The notes under the pieces: generated by a model
Databases searched by the model: none
What the model saw: the letters and a program-made list of their open reading frames with translations, nothing else
Told to the model about the DNA's origin: nothing
Shown here: positions 1 through 8,696 of the stretch, piece after piece
Position numbering within the stretch: the stretch's first letter is position 1
Layout of the letters: every line of letters begins with the position of its first letter
NCBI GenBank assembly: GCA_002894665.1
Contig: NCRB01000015.1
Location: 1 to 56,819 of the forward strand
Direction: 5' to 3'
Length of the DNA: 56,819 nt
From: Salinivenus iranica
GTDB taxonomy: Bacteria > Bacteroidota > Rhodothermia > Rhodothermales > Salinibacteraceae
Made by a program: the position numbers and the translations under genes

Positions 1-22
1 GGCGGGAACGACACGGATCGGG

Positions 23-3000
23 TCAGTACGTGAGCCGGAGCTGGAAGGTGAGGCTGCGAGCGCTGGGGTACGGGGTTACCTCCACGGACTGGGCCACCGC
101 CTGCGTCCCGAAGACGGAGACTTCCGGGTCGTAGCTCGAGTAGTCGGAGAAGAGCAGGAGGTTGTTGCCCGTAATCCCGAGGCGGGCCCGGCTCAGGGCG
201 CCCCCGAGCTGGTTTTCGAGGAAGGAGGAGGGCACGTTGTAGTGGAGCGACGCTTCGCGCAGCTTCACGTACGAGGCGGTCTCGATAAACTGCGCGGCGC
301 CAGGGCCAAACTGGTCGACCCGGTCGCGTCCGTTGGGGACGCCGTCGCCGTCCTCATCCTCGTTCCAGTCGGGCGTCGTGCCGCCAATGTCGCCGAGGAG
401 GCGGGACAGGTTAATGTTTTCGCCGCCGCGCTTCCAGTGGAAAAGAACGCCGAGCTGGAAGTTGCGGAAGACCGTGAAGTCGTTCGAGAACGACATCTGG
501 AAGTCCGGCTGCGCGTCGCCGTACACGGTGAACGGGCTCTCTTCGTCCGGCGTGGCGGGGGTGCCCACGATGGTGGTGGGCGAGAAGCCCTCCTGGATGA
601 GGTAGGTGCCCAGGGCCGCGCCGAAGCCGCCCGTGGTGAAGCGGGGGATGTTGAGTTCGGTGATTTCGGAGTCGTTCGTCCAGAACAGTGTCTTGGAGTT
701 CCACCCGAAGCGCTCAGACTGGAAGGGCGCGACGGTGAGGCCGAGCTCCCAGCCTGTGTTGCGGAGCGTGCCGGCGTTCACGGCAATCTCGGTGATGCCG
801 GTCGAGATCGGGTTTTCGCGGTCCAGGATGAGGTCGGACACGGTCTTGCGGTAGTAGGTGAGCTCCAGGCCCAGGCGCTGGTCGAGCGCGCCGGCGTCGA
901 GGCCGAACTCGAACTCGCGGGCGCGTTCGGGGGTCAGGTCGGGGTCGACGCCCCGGGTGGCGATGGTGGAGCCGAGGCTGCCGTCGATGTTCTGGCTGGT
1001 GAGGGCCTCGAACGTCACGCCGTACTGTGGGAGGCCGCCGGTCTGTCCGTAGGCGCCGCGGAGCTTGAATTGTCCGACCTGCGGGAGCGTCCAGAAGTCG
1101 AACTCGTGCAGGTTGAGGGCCAGGGAGGCCTTGGGGTAGACGTAGTAGTCGTCCTGGGCGGCGTTCAGGGTGGAGCGGTCGAGGCGCACCCCGGCGGTGC
1201 CGATCAGGCGGTTTTCCCAGTTGATCTCCTGCTGGCCCACCCACCCGATGTCGCGGATGCGGACCGTGTTGTACACGTCGTCGGCCGTCTGATTGACGAC
1301 CTCCTGGATGCTGCCGTTGATTGGGTTCGTCTGGCCCGGGGGCAGCCCGCGGCCGCGGATGAGCTGGCGGTTCGTGTCCTGCGTGAAGCGAGAGAACCCG
1401 GCCTGCGTGGTCAGGTTCAGTTCGCCAATGCCGCGGTCGATTGTCTGGTTGTAGACGAGGAAGGCCTGGGCGTTGGTGTTGAAGTCGTCCTGCTTGCCGC
1501 GGATGGCATCCCCGGGGTCGGGCTGGGCCTGTTGGAATTGGAAGAACGGCGGGAAGTAGACGAGGCTGTTGCTGTTCAAGTAGTCGAAGCCGCCCTGCCC
1601 GCGGAGGGACAGGGAGGCGGCGTCGCTCGACCAGAGGTCGAGGTCGGCCGAGAACGACTGGATGTACCGGCTGATTTCCTGGTTGTTGGTGGCCCCGTCG
1701 ATGATGCGGAGCGGGTTTTCGGCGAAGTAGGGGTTGTCGGGGAAGGTGCCGTCCTCGCGGGCGAAGAAGTCGGCGTAGCTGCGGGCGTAGGCCAGGCTGT
1801 AGCCGATCGAGCCCCCGGTGCTGTTCTGGTTGCCGGTAAACCCGCGGTCGTTGTCGGTGTAGATGTAGTTCGACTGGGAGGTGAGGCGGAGGCGGTCGCT
1901 CACCGCGTGGTCGATGTTGGCCCGGATCGACTTCCGAGTGAACTGCGTGCCCTCGACGATGCCCTCCTCGTCCCGCAGCCCGCCGGAGAGGTAAAACTGG
2001 GTGTCCTCGGTGCCGCCGCCCACGCTCAGTTGCGAGTTGGTCGTGAGCCCGGTGCCGCCGTACACTTCGTCCTCGTAGTCGAAGCGATTGCCTTCGCGGA
2101 AGCGCTCAATTTCACGCTGGAAGCTCGCGGTGCCCTCTTCCTCGAACCGCGCAATCTTGTCCTCGCTCCAGTCGGCGGGGCCCAGCAGGTTGAGCGCAGT
2201 GTTGGCGCCGAGGTCCTGCGAGAAGGACACGGTGGTGCGGCCGGCCTGGCCGCGCTTCGTCTGGATGATGACCACGCCGGCGTTGGCGCGCTGGCCGTAG
2301 ATGGCGGCGGCAGAGGGGCCCTTTAGCACCTCCACACTCTCGATGTCCTCGGGGCTGAGGTCGGCGAGGCGGTTGGCGGTATTGTCCTGGGACGGACCGC
2401 CGGCCTGGTCCGCCACCGAGCGGCCCACAGAGATCTGGCTGTTGTTGAGGTAGACGCCGTCGATGATGTAGAGGGGCTGGGAGGAGCCGGCGCCGAGCGT
2501 GCTGATTCCGCGCAGCTGCACGTTGTTGCCCCCGCCGGGCGCGCCGCTCTGCGAGACGATGTTGACGCCGGGCAGCTTGCCCTGCAGGGCGTTGTCGAGC
2601 GTGGAGGGGTCGACGGCCCCGGCGATGTCGGCGGCGTCAATCTTGGTGACGGCGTTGGCCAGGTTGCGCCGCTGGATGGAGGAGGCCAGGCCCGTGACCA
2701 CCACCTCGTCGAGGTTCGACACGTCGGGCTGCAGGCGCACCTCCAGCGCGCCGGACGACGGGGTCACCTCCCGCTCCGTGGCCCGGTAGCCGACGAAGGT
2801 GAAGCGCAGGGTGCCGGACTCGCCGTCGACGCTCACCTCAAAGGTGCCGTCGGCAGAGGTGGCGACGCCGGTCGAGGTGCCGACGACGAGGACGTTGGCG
2901 CCGGGGATCGGGTCGCCGGACACGTCATCGAGCACCGTTCCCTCGACGGTAAACTGGGCGAAGGCCGTGGGGACGAACAGGACGCTCCCGGCCAGGAGAA

Positions 3001-3031
3001 AGAGGAGGCGGCAGAGGGACGGGCGAAGCAT
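23..3031 (-). CDS. SusC/RagA-family TonB-dependent outer-membrane receptor
   Basis: A TonB-dependent receptor of about 1002 residues that should import oligosaccharides or other large nutrients across the outer membrane. The ATG at 3031 gives a clean signal peptide (hydrophobic core, cleavage after AFA, residue 25). A carboxypeptidase-D-like beta-sandwich follows (residues 26-115), then the plug domain with the family hallmark LRGISTLG and PLYIIDG, then a long barrel ending in a strand with a C-terminal aromatic residue. An open frame extends 39 codons upstream, but that part is not signal-like. SusC proteins normally pair with a SusD lipoprotein encoded immediately downstream; here that position lies left of the window edge, so the partner and substrate cannot be judged. 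Confidence 0.93.
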   Translation of the reverse strand: MLRPSLCRLLFLLAGSVLFVPTAFAQFTVEGTVLDDVSGDPIPGANVLVVGTSTGVATSADGTFEVSVDGESGTLRFTFVGYRATEREVTPSSGALEVRLQPDVSNLDEVVVTGLASSIQRRNLANAVTKIDAADIAGAVDPSTLDNALQGKLPGVNIVSQSGAPGGGNNVQLRGISTLGAGSSQPLYIIDGVYLNNSQISVGRSVADQAGGPSQDNTANRLADLSPEDIESVEVLKGPSAAAIYGQRANAGVVIIQTKRGQAGRTTVSFSQDLGANTALNLLGPADWSEDKIARFEEEGTASFQREIERFREGNRFDYEDEVYGGTGLTTNSQLSVGGGTEDTQFYLSGGLRDEEGIVEGTQFTRKSIRANIDHAVSDRLRLTSQSNYIYTDNDRGFTGNQNSTGGSIGYSLAYARSYADFFAREDGTFPDNPYFAENPLRIIDGATNNQEISRYIQSFSADLDLWSSDAASLSLRGQGGFDYLNSNSLVYFPPFFQFQQAQPDPGDAIRGKQDDFNTNAQAFLVYNQTIDRGIGELNLTTQAGFSRFTQDTNRQLIRGRGLPPGQTNPINGSIQEVVNQTADDVYNTVRIRDIGWVGQQEINWENRLIGTAGVRLDRSTLNAAQDDYYVYPKASLALNLHEFDFWTLPQVGQFKLRGAYGQTGGLPQYGVTFEALTSQNIDGSLGSTIATRGVDPDLTPERAREFEFGLDAGALDQRLGLELTYYRKTVSDLILDRENPISTGITEIAVNAGTLRNTGWELGLTVAPFQSERFGWNSKTLFWTNDSEITELNIPRFTTGGFGAALGTYLIQEGFSPTTIVGTPATPDEESPFTVYGDAQPDFQMSFSNDFTVFRNFQLGVLFHWKRGGENINLSRLLGDIGGTTPDWNEDEDGDGVPNGRDRVDQFGPGAAQFIETASYVKLREASLHYNVPSSFLENQLGGALSRARLGITGNNLLLFSDYSSYDPEVSVFGTQAVAQSVEVTPYPSARSLTFQLRLTY

Positions 3032-3331
3032 GAGGCGAATAACGGGTCGGGTCCGAGGGGACGGGAGGGCTCGTCCCCATCCGAATGGGGCGACAGGGAG
3101 AGGGTCGGCGACGCAACGATGGGACGAAGCGCCACGACGAGACACCAAAGTGACTTGGGCATGGCCTTATTCGCTCCACCTGAGCCCCGGATCCCCTCGG
3201 GCGCAGATTGCGCCAATGATTGCCGATCCCGGAGCCACTGGCGCACCCCCCGGCGCGCCTTCCGACGTATTCCCCTGTGCCCAATCTATTGCAGCGGAGC
3301 CAATGGTCACCCACCTCATAAGTCGGTCCCT
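3032..3331. other. Intergenic region between the PfpI and SusC-like genes
   Basis: About 300 bases without a convincing gene. On the minus strand it is the leader of the SusC-like receptor. It holds a perfect 6-bp inverted repeat (ggcgca-gat-tgcgcc, 3200-3214) roughly 170 bases upstream of the receptor start, which could be a regulator site. No terminator, RNA gene or full promoter consensus was recognised. Confidence 0.4.
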
Positions 3332-3862
3332 TTAGCTCGTCTGAGCCCGAAGCGCGTCGACGAGCACACGGCAAAACGCCGGGATGTCCTTCACCACCCG
3401 GCCCCACACCTGATTTCCATCGCGGAAGGCGGCCTCGTCGACCCACGTGGCCCCGGCGTTCACGAGGTCGTCCTTGATGCCCTGGCTCCCCGTGGCGCGC
3501 TTTCCCTCCACGATCCCGGCCGAGATGCCCACCAGGCCGGCGTGGCAGATCTGCGCGACGATCTTGTCCTGCGCGTCCATATCGGCCACGAGGTCCGTCA
3601 CGCCCGGGTCGCGCCGCAGCTTGTCGGGCGCCCAGCCGCCGGGCACCACGACCGCGTCGAAGTCGTCGGCACTCAGGGTGCGGGCGGCCACCTCGGTGGT
3701 GGCCGTGAGGCCGTGTTTGCCGGTGAAGGTGCGGTTCGCCTCGCGCCCGGCGATCACCACGTCGGCCCCTTCCTCGCGGAGGCGCATGGTGGGGACCCAG
3801 AATTCCAGGTCCTCGAAGGATTTGTCGAGGAGGACGACGATGTGCTGGTCATCAAGCGCCAT
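3332..3862 (-). CDS. DJ-1/PfpI family protein (type 1 glutamine amidotransferase-like)
   Basis: 176 residues, the usual size for PfpI-type proteins. The nucleophile elbow is visible as QICHAG (Cys106, His107), with the conserved acidic residue Glu17 in the SFEDLE motif near the N terminus and the VVVPGG loop at about residue 74. Members act as deglycases or glyoxalase III, general stress proteins, or intracellular peptidases; sequence alone does not choose among these. Cytoplasmic, with no signal peptide. It is separated from both neighbours by more than 170 bases and is probably transcribed alone. Confidence 0.9.
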   Translation of the reverse strand: MALDDQHIVVLLDKSFEDLEFWVPTMRLREEGADVVIAGREANRTFTGKHGLTATTEVAARTLSADDFDAVVVPGGWAPDKLRRDPGVTDLVADMDAQDKIVAQICHAGLVGISAGIVEGKRATGSQGIKDDLVNAGATWVDEAAFRDGNQVWGRVVKDIPAFCRVLVDALRAQTS

Positions 3863-4040
3863 GAGGGTCTGTTCCGTTATTGCAAGAAAGGAAAAGAAGT
3901 AGTGCAGTCTTCAAAACGAGGGCCCCTCTCCGCAGGTCCGACGAAGGGGACACAGTGGGGGCTCCGGACCCCGCCGCACGAGGGAAGGAGGCAAAGATTG
4001 AGAATTGATGGGGCCGATGCGACTGAGGGACCTCCGAAGG

Positions 4041-4355
4041 CTACAGCCCCCGAAGCAACAGCCCCCACACGCCCATCATGAGCAGGCAGCCGGCCAACAT
4101 CCACTGGTCCTCATTCTGATTCCACGCATCGCGCCGGTACAGGCCGTAGAGCGCGACAGGCCAGAGAAGCAGAACGTACGCGACCATGAAATCGGACCGA
4201 CGGTACCAGGGCGGCCCGGTCCGCTCCGAGATCGTCGGGCCCGTAAACATTTCGCCGCACACGGGGCAGTACTCGTCGTCGTCCTCCCGGTGGGCGTCGC
4301 AATTGGGGCATCGCGTCATGGCAAGGGGAGGCCGGTACGGGGAGTCAGTCGCCAT
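4041..4355 (-). CDS. Small zinc-ribbon membrane protein
   Basis: A protein of up to 104 residues. It has two CxxC pairs (CPNC and CPVC, about residues 16-33) that should form a zinc ribbon, then two hydrophobic segments (about residues 56-73 and 85-103) that look like membrane helices. The first possible ATG (4355) overlaps the end of uvrC by 11 bases; a second ATG at 4319, just before the first CxxC, is equally plausible and would avoid the overlap. The arrangement suggests co-transcription with uvrC. Function is unknown; similar ribbon-plus-helix proteins are common orphan membrane proteins. Confidence 0.7.
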   Translation of the reverse strand: MATDSPYRPPLAMTRCPNCDAHREDDDEYCPVCGEMFTGPTISERTGPPWYRRSDFMVAYVLLLWPVALYGLYRRDAWNQNEDQWMLAGCLLMMGVWGLLLRGL

Positions 4356-6225
4356 TTTCGGCGTAGTACGACGTCACCTTTTCGGCCTTGGCCGGGCCCA
4401 CCACGTCGGCGAGGGCGTCTTCGTCGGTCTCTTTTACCTTGGCCACCGAGCCGAACTCGCTGAGGAGGGTCTGCGCGGTTTTCTCCCCAATGCCGTGGAT
4501 GTCGAGGAGTTCGGACTGCAGCGTCTGCTTCTTGCGCCGCTTGCGCTGATAGGTGACCGCAAACCGATGCGCCTCGTCCCGCACCTTCTGCAGCACCTGG
4601 AGCGCCGGGCTGTCCTTGGCGAAGAAGACCGGGTCGGAGTCGCCGGGGCGGAAGACCTCCTCGAGCCGCTTGGCGAGGCCGATGACGGGCACCCGGTCGA
4701 ACGCCCCCACGTCCTTGAGCACATCGACGGCGCTGGAGAGCTGCCCCTTCCCGCCGTCGATGACGACGAGGTCGGGCCAGGGGCCGTCCTCCTCGATCAT
4801 GCGGCGATAGCGGCGGCGCACCACCTCGCGCATGGCCTGGTAGTCGTCGGGCGTGCCCTCGTCGGTAGATCGGATCTTGTAGGTGCGGTAGTCGCTCTTG
4901 CGGGGTGTGGCGTCGGTGAAGACCACGCAGGAGGCGACGGTCTCCTTGCCGCCGTGGTGCGACACGTCGATTCCGTCGATGCGGCGCGGCGGATCGTCGA
5001 GGCCCAGCTGGTCGGCCAGGGCCTTCAAACTTTCGGGGATGCGGTCGCGCTCCCGCTTCATGCGCTGGGTCTTCCACTCGCCCACCTTCAGCTTTGCGTT
5101 GGATTGGGCCATGCGGACGAGGCTGGCCTTTTCGCCGCGCTGGGGGACCTTGATCGGCACCTGATGGCCCTTCGCCTGCCGCAGCAGTGCGTCCAGGGCG
5201 TGGGTGTCCTGCGCGGGGTGGTCGTTCGGGTCGTGGGAGAGAAGCACCTCCTCCGGGACGAAGTTGGCGTCCGCGTAGTAGGTCTCCACGAAGGAGAGCA
5301 TGAGTTCTTCGTCCGTACGGCCGTCGATGCGCTTCAGGTAGGTGTGCCGCTCGCCGATCATTTTGCCCTCGCGCACCTGGAAGAGGACCCCGCAGGCGAT
5401 GCCCTCGTCGCGGTCGACGTGCAGGGCAAACACGTCGCGGTCCTCGAAGTCCTGGCTCACCACCTTCTGCTGCTGCGAGTACTCCTTGAGGGCCTGAATC
5501 TGGTCGCGCAGGCGGGCGGCCTCCTCAAAGTTGCGCTCCTCGGAGGCGGTCTCCATTTCGTCCGTCAGCCGGTCGATGAGCGACTGGGTCTGCCCGTTCA
5601 GTAGCGACTTCACCTGCTCGATGGTCTCCATGTAGTCGGCCTCGGACTGTTTCCCGACGCACGGGGCCTGGCAGTTGTCGATGTGGTACTGCAGGCACAC
5701 GTCGTACTTTCCCTCCGCAATCTTCTCCTCCGTGAGGTCGAGCGAGCAGGTGCGCAGCTGAAAGACGGACCGGATCGCATCCATCATGTCGTTCATCTTC
5801 GACACGTTGGTGTACGGCCCGAAGTAGTCGGAGCCGTCCTGCTTTACGGTGCGCGTCTTGAAGACGCGGGGGAAGCGCTCGTTCTTGATGCAGATGTAGG
5901 GATAGGTCTTGTCGTCCCGCAGGTTGACGTTGTAGCGGGGCTGCAGCTCCTTGATCTGGTTGTTCTCCAGGATGAGCGCCTCCGCCTCCGTGTCCGTCAC
6001 GATGAGGTCCACGTCGACGGCCTTTTTCACCATCACCTCGATGCGGCCGTCGCGCTGGCGGCTGCTCTGGAAGTAGGAGCGGACGCGGCTGCGCAGGTTT
6101 TTGGCCTTGCCCACGTACAGGACGGCGCCCTCGTCGTCTAGAAATTTGTAGACGCCCGGCTCGGTGGGGAGGGAGTCGAGCTTCTGCCGGAGCGCGTCGG
6201 GCTTGTCGTCGAGAATCTCTGTCAT
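4345..6225 (-). CDS. uvrC: UvrABC system protein C (excinuclease subunit C)
   Basis: Makes the dual incisions in nucleotide excision repair after UvrA/UvrB damage recognition. 626 residues from the ATG at 6225, the normal UvrC length. The order is canonical: GIY-YIG nuclease (GVYKF at 24, YVGKAK at 37, metal-binding Glu87), a four-cysteine cluster (Cys160, 177, 185, 189) matching the ligands reported for the UvrC iron-sulfur cluster, a UVR motif for UvrB binding (about 215-250), an RNase H-like endonuclease domain (IDGIDVSHHGG with Asp420; VIDGGKGQ with Asp490), and a C-terminal helix-hairpin-helix pair (575-620). An in-frame extension to 6417 was rejected because the family begins near the chosen Met. 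Confidence 0.97.
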   Translation of the reverse strand: MTEILDDKPDALRQKLDSLPTEPGVYKFLDDEGAVLYVGKAKNLRSRVRSYFQSSRQRDGRIEVMVKKAVDVDLIVTDTEAEALILENNQIKELQPRYNVNLRDDKTYPYICIKNERFPRVFKTRTVKQDGSDYFGPYTNVSKMNDMMDAIRSVFQLRTCSLDLTEEKIAEGKYDVCLQYHIDNCQAPCVGKQSEADYMETIEQVKSLLNGQTQSLIDRLTDEMETASEERNFEEAARLRDQIQALKEYSQQQKVVSQDFEDRDVFALHVDRDEGIACGVLFQVREGKMIGERHTYLKRIDGRTDEELMLSFVETYYADANFVPEEVLLSHDPNDHPAQDTHALDALLRQAKGHQVPIKVPQRGEKASLVRMAQSNAKLKVGEWKTQRMKRERDRIPESLKALADQLGLDDPPRRIDGIDVSHHGGKETVASCVVFTDATPRKSDYRTYKIRSTDEGTPDDYQAMREVVRRRYRRMIEEDGPWPDLVVIDGGKGQLSSAVDVLKDVGAFDRVPVIGLAKRLEEVFRPGDSDPVFFAKDSPALQVLQKVRDEAHRFAVTYQRKRRKKQTLQSELLDIHGIGEKTAQTLLSEFGSVAKVKETDEDALADVVGPAKAEKVTSYYAENGD

Positions 6226-6311
6226 GGACCGGGGGGATGACGCCCAAAGTCGTGCACGAGAGTAACGCCCCGGCGTGGGGGCGTGATTCGGCCGAACCTG
6301 GGGCGAGGCAG

Positions 6312-6340
6312 GACGTACAGAATTTTTGACAATGTACGTC
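6312..6340 (+). promoter_or_regulatory. Palindromic operator of the toxin-antitoxin module
   Basis: A perfect inverted repeat: gacgtaca at 6312-6319 and tgtacgtc at 6333-6340, separated by 13 bases. Half-site centres are 21 bp apart, two helical turns. The spacer contains ttgaca (6326-6331), a -35-like hexamer, although no good -10 follows. The site lies 24 bases upstream of the ATG chosen for the antitoxin, as expected for autorepression by an antitoxin or toxin-antitoxin complex. The dyad is seen directly; the role is inferred. Confidence 0.6.
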
Positions 6341-6364
6341 TTTCCTGGAATGAGCAGTGTCGCC

Positions 6365-6616
6365 ATGTCCAAAAAACTCACCCTGCGGCTGGACGAAAAC
6401 GTGATCGAGCGGGCCAAGGCCTACGCGGCGGAGCGAGACACGTCCGTGTCGCGGCTTGTGGAAGAGTATTTTGCCGCCGTGACGGAAAACGAGGGGGAGC
6501 AACCGCAGACGTCGATCTCCGAAACCACCCGACAGTTTATCGGGCTCTTGGAAGGGGCCGATGAGGCCGACTACAAGCAGTATCTTGAAGAGAAACACCT
6601 GGAGGAACCGACATGA
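6365..6616 (+). CDS. Antitoxin, ribbon-helix-helix-like (DUF6364-type)
   Basis: 83 residues from the ATG at 6365. The N terminus reads as a beta strand (KLTLRL) followed by two helices with SVSRLVEEYF, the pattern of ribbon-helix-helix DNA-binding antitoxins that pair with PIN toxins. The acidic C-terminal half (EADYKQYLEEKHLEE) would be the toxin-binding tail. Its stop overlaps the toxin start in an ATGA arrangement, so the two are translationally coupled. Alternative starts at 6350 (ATG) and 6332 (ATG, inside the operator) are less likely. It probably neutralises the downstream toxin and represses its own promoter. Confidence 0.8.
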   Translation: MSKKLTLRLDENVIERAKAYAAERDTSVSRLVEEYFAAVTENEGEQPQTSISETTRQFIGLLEGADEADYKQYLEEKHLEEPT

Positions 6617-7035
6617 GGATCCTGTTCGATACCAACGTGGTCCTCGACGTTTTTCTGAATCGAGAACCGTTCGTCGAGCCCGCCGCGCGCCTTTTCGACG
6701 CAAATGCTCACGGGAAGCTGGGGGGCCTCCTTGGGGCGACCACCGTCACAACGATCTATTACCTTCTCGACAGCAACCGTGGATCCACCGTCGCCCATGA
6801 GAAGGTGGAAGTGCTTCTCCAGCTTTTCGATGTCGCGGGGGTGAACCGCCACGTGCTCTTGCAGGCGGCCCAATCGGGATTTGCCGACTACGAGGACGCA
6901 GTTCTCCACAGTGCAGCCCGGAGGGCCGGGGCGGACGGCATTGTGACCCGCAACGCGGCGGACTTCAGCGGCGCCGCCCTGTCGGTGCACACCCCGCGGG
7001 AGCTTCTCACGATCCTCGACCACCGACGGGACTGA
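6613..7035 (+). CDS. PIN-domain toxin (VapC-like ribonuclease)
   Basis: 140 residues forming a single PIN domain. The acidic metal-binding residues are present: Asp6 in LFDTNVV, the DYEDA cluster (Asp92, Glu94, Asp95) and Asp117 in TRNAADF. Proteins of this group cleave RNA, often tRNA, when released from their antitoxin. It overlaps the antitoxin by 4 bases. The pair sits on the plus strand between uvrC and the AbgT transporter, both on the minus strand, consistent with insertion as a self-contained cassette. Its target RNA cannot be predicted. Confidence 0.87.
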   Translation: MRILFDTNVVLDVFLNREPFVEPAARLFDANAHGKLGGLLGATTVTTIYYLLDSNRGSTVAHEKVEVLLQLFDVAGVNRHVLLQAAQSGFADYEDAVLHSAARRAGADGIVTRNAADFSGAALSVHTPRELLTILDHRRD

Positions 7036-7050
7036 GGAGGGACGCGCCCG

Positions 7051-8592
7051 TTATCCCATGTAGTACAGCTCCGCGCCCGGCCCGAGCGGCAAGCCGAAGA
7101 GCACCCACAGCAGAAAGACGACCGTGCTCACCACGCCAAAGGCGATGGAGTAGGGCAGCATGAGGGCAATGATGCTCCCGATCCCCACGTCCTCGTCGTA
7201 CCGCTGCGCGAAGATGATGACGAGCGGGAAGTAGGGCAGGAGCGGCGTGAGGATGTTGGTGAAGGCGTCGCCGATGCGGTAGGCGGCCTGCACGGTTTCG
7301 GGGGAGTAGCCGGGGTCGCCCGCCAGCATGAGCATCGGCACGAAGACGGGCGCCATGATGGCCCACTTCGCCGAGGCGCTGCCGACGAACAGGTTGATGA
7401 GGCCGGAGACAAAGATAAACGCGATGAGGAGCGGAATCCCGGTGAACCCGATGTTCTGCAGCAGGTCGGCTCCGCTGATGGCGATGATGGAGCCGAGGTT
7501 TGACCACTCGAACATGGCGATGAAGTGGGCCGCCGCGAAGGCCAGGACGATGTACGCACCCATGTCGGCCATCGTATCCGCCATCATGTCCGCCACGTCG
7601 GAGTCGTCCTCGATTTCGCCCACCACGATGCCGTAGGCCAGGCCGGGGAGGAAGAAGAGGAAGACCATGAGGGCGACGATGCTCTCGATGAGGGCCTCGA
7701 ACTCGGCCAGCGGGGCGCCCTCGGGCACGGCCATCAATACCACGCCAACAATAGCCGCGAGGGTGACCCCGCCCGCCCAGCGCAAGCCCCGGCGCTCATC
7801 ATCGGAGAGGGCGCCGTCGTCGATGTCCTCGGCCTCGAAGTCCTCGGGCGGCTCGTAGTCGCCGAGGTAGGGCTCGATAATGGCTTCGGTAATGTAGCTG
7901 CCCACGGCGATAAAGACGGGGGTAAGCGCAATCATAATGTACCAGTTGGCCGTCACCGGCACGCTGTAGTCCTCGTCGATCAGCTGGGCCGCCGGCTCGG
8001 TGAAGCTGGCGAGGAGGGGATCGAGCGAGGTCAGGAGCAGGTTGGCGCTGAAGCCGGCCGAGACCCCCGCAAAGGCGGCGGCCAGGCCCGCCAGCGGGTG
8101 CCGCCCCACGCCGTAAAACAGCACGGCGCCCAGCGGGATGACGACCACGTAGCCCGCATCGACGGCGAGGCTCGACATCACGCCCGCAAAGATGAGCGCG
8201 GCGGTCAGCAGCACGTCCGGCACGCTCGTGACGAACGACTTGAGGGCCGCGCTGATGAGGCCGGTCTTGTCCGCCACGCCGATGCCGAGCATCACCACCA
8301 GTACCAGTCCCAGCGGCGGGAAGTCGGCGAACGTCTCTGCCATGTCCGTGAAGAGGCGCTGGATGTTGCCCGACGAGAAGAGGTTGTCGGCAGCGATCGT
8401 CTCGTCGGTGCCCGGGTGCACCACGCTCACCTCGGCAGTGTGCGCGATCCACGACGCCACCATCACGATGGCGATGAAGATGAAGAAGAGCGTGACGGGG
8501 TCGGGGAGCGCGTTGCCGGTCCGCTCGATGCGGTTGAGCCAGCGATCGGACCAGCTGGGGGCGGTGTCGGGGGGGGCGGAGTCAGTGGACAT
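7051..8592 (-). CDS. AbgT-family transporter
   Basis: About 513 residues with ten or more hydrophobic helices and the AbgT family layout: a hydrophilic N terminus (SWSDRWLNRIERTGNALPDP), then LGIGVADKTGLISA, and re-entrant hairpin regions typical of this ion-coupled family. Characterised members import p-aminobenzoyl-glutamate or export sulfonamides. The ATG at 8592 was preferred to an in-frame TTG at 8601. The gene ends 15 bases from the convergent toxin gene. No folate gene is next to it, though a pterin dehydratase lies elsewhere in the window. Confidence 0.92.
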   Translation of the reverse strand: MSTDSAPPDTAPSWSDRWLNRIERTGNALPDPVTLFFIFIAIVMVASWIAHTAEVSVVHPGTDETIAADNLFSSGNIQRLFTDMAETFADFPPLGLVLVVMLGIGVADKTGLISAALKSFVTSVPDVLLTAALIFAGVMSSLAVDAGYVVVIPLGAVLFYGVGRHPLAGLAAAFAGVSAGFSANLLLTSLDPLLASFTEPAAQLIDEDYSVPVTANWYIMIALTPVFIAVGSYITEAIIEPYLGDYEPPEDFEAEDIDDGALSDDERRGLRWAGGVTLAAIVGVVLMAVPEGAPLAEFEALIESIVALMVFLFFLPGLAYGIVVGEIEDDSDVADMMADTMADMGAYIVLAFAAAHFIAMFEWSNLGSIIAISGADLLQNIGFTGIPLLIAFIFVSGLINLFVGSASAKWAIMAPVFVPMLMLAGDPGYSPETVQAAYRIGDAFTNILTPLLPYFPLVIIFAQRYDEDVGIGSIIALMLPYSIAFGVVSTVVFLLWVLFGLPLGPGAELYYMG

Positions 8593-8696
8593 GACCGACA
8601 AAAGAGTAGGGTCAGATCTCGCGAGGACCGATGCTGATACTACGAAAGCCAGTCCGCGGACGCAACGTTTGGATTAATGGCGCTTCTCCCACGGGG

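Noticed and set aside
242-2326. A 694-codon open frame on the plus strand inside the SusC-like gene
   Set aside because: It is the reverse-strand shadow of a well-supported receptor; the product is Val/Glu/Ala-rich with no recognisable domain.
6326-6354. A full sigma-70 promoter based on ttgaca
   Set aside because: The hexamer 17 bases downstream (about 6349-6354) does not resemble a -10 element, and Bacteroidota promoters use another consensus.
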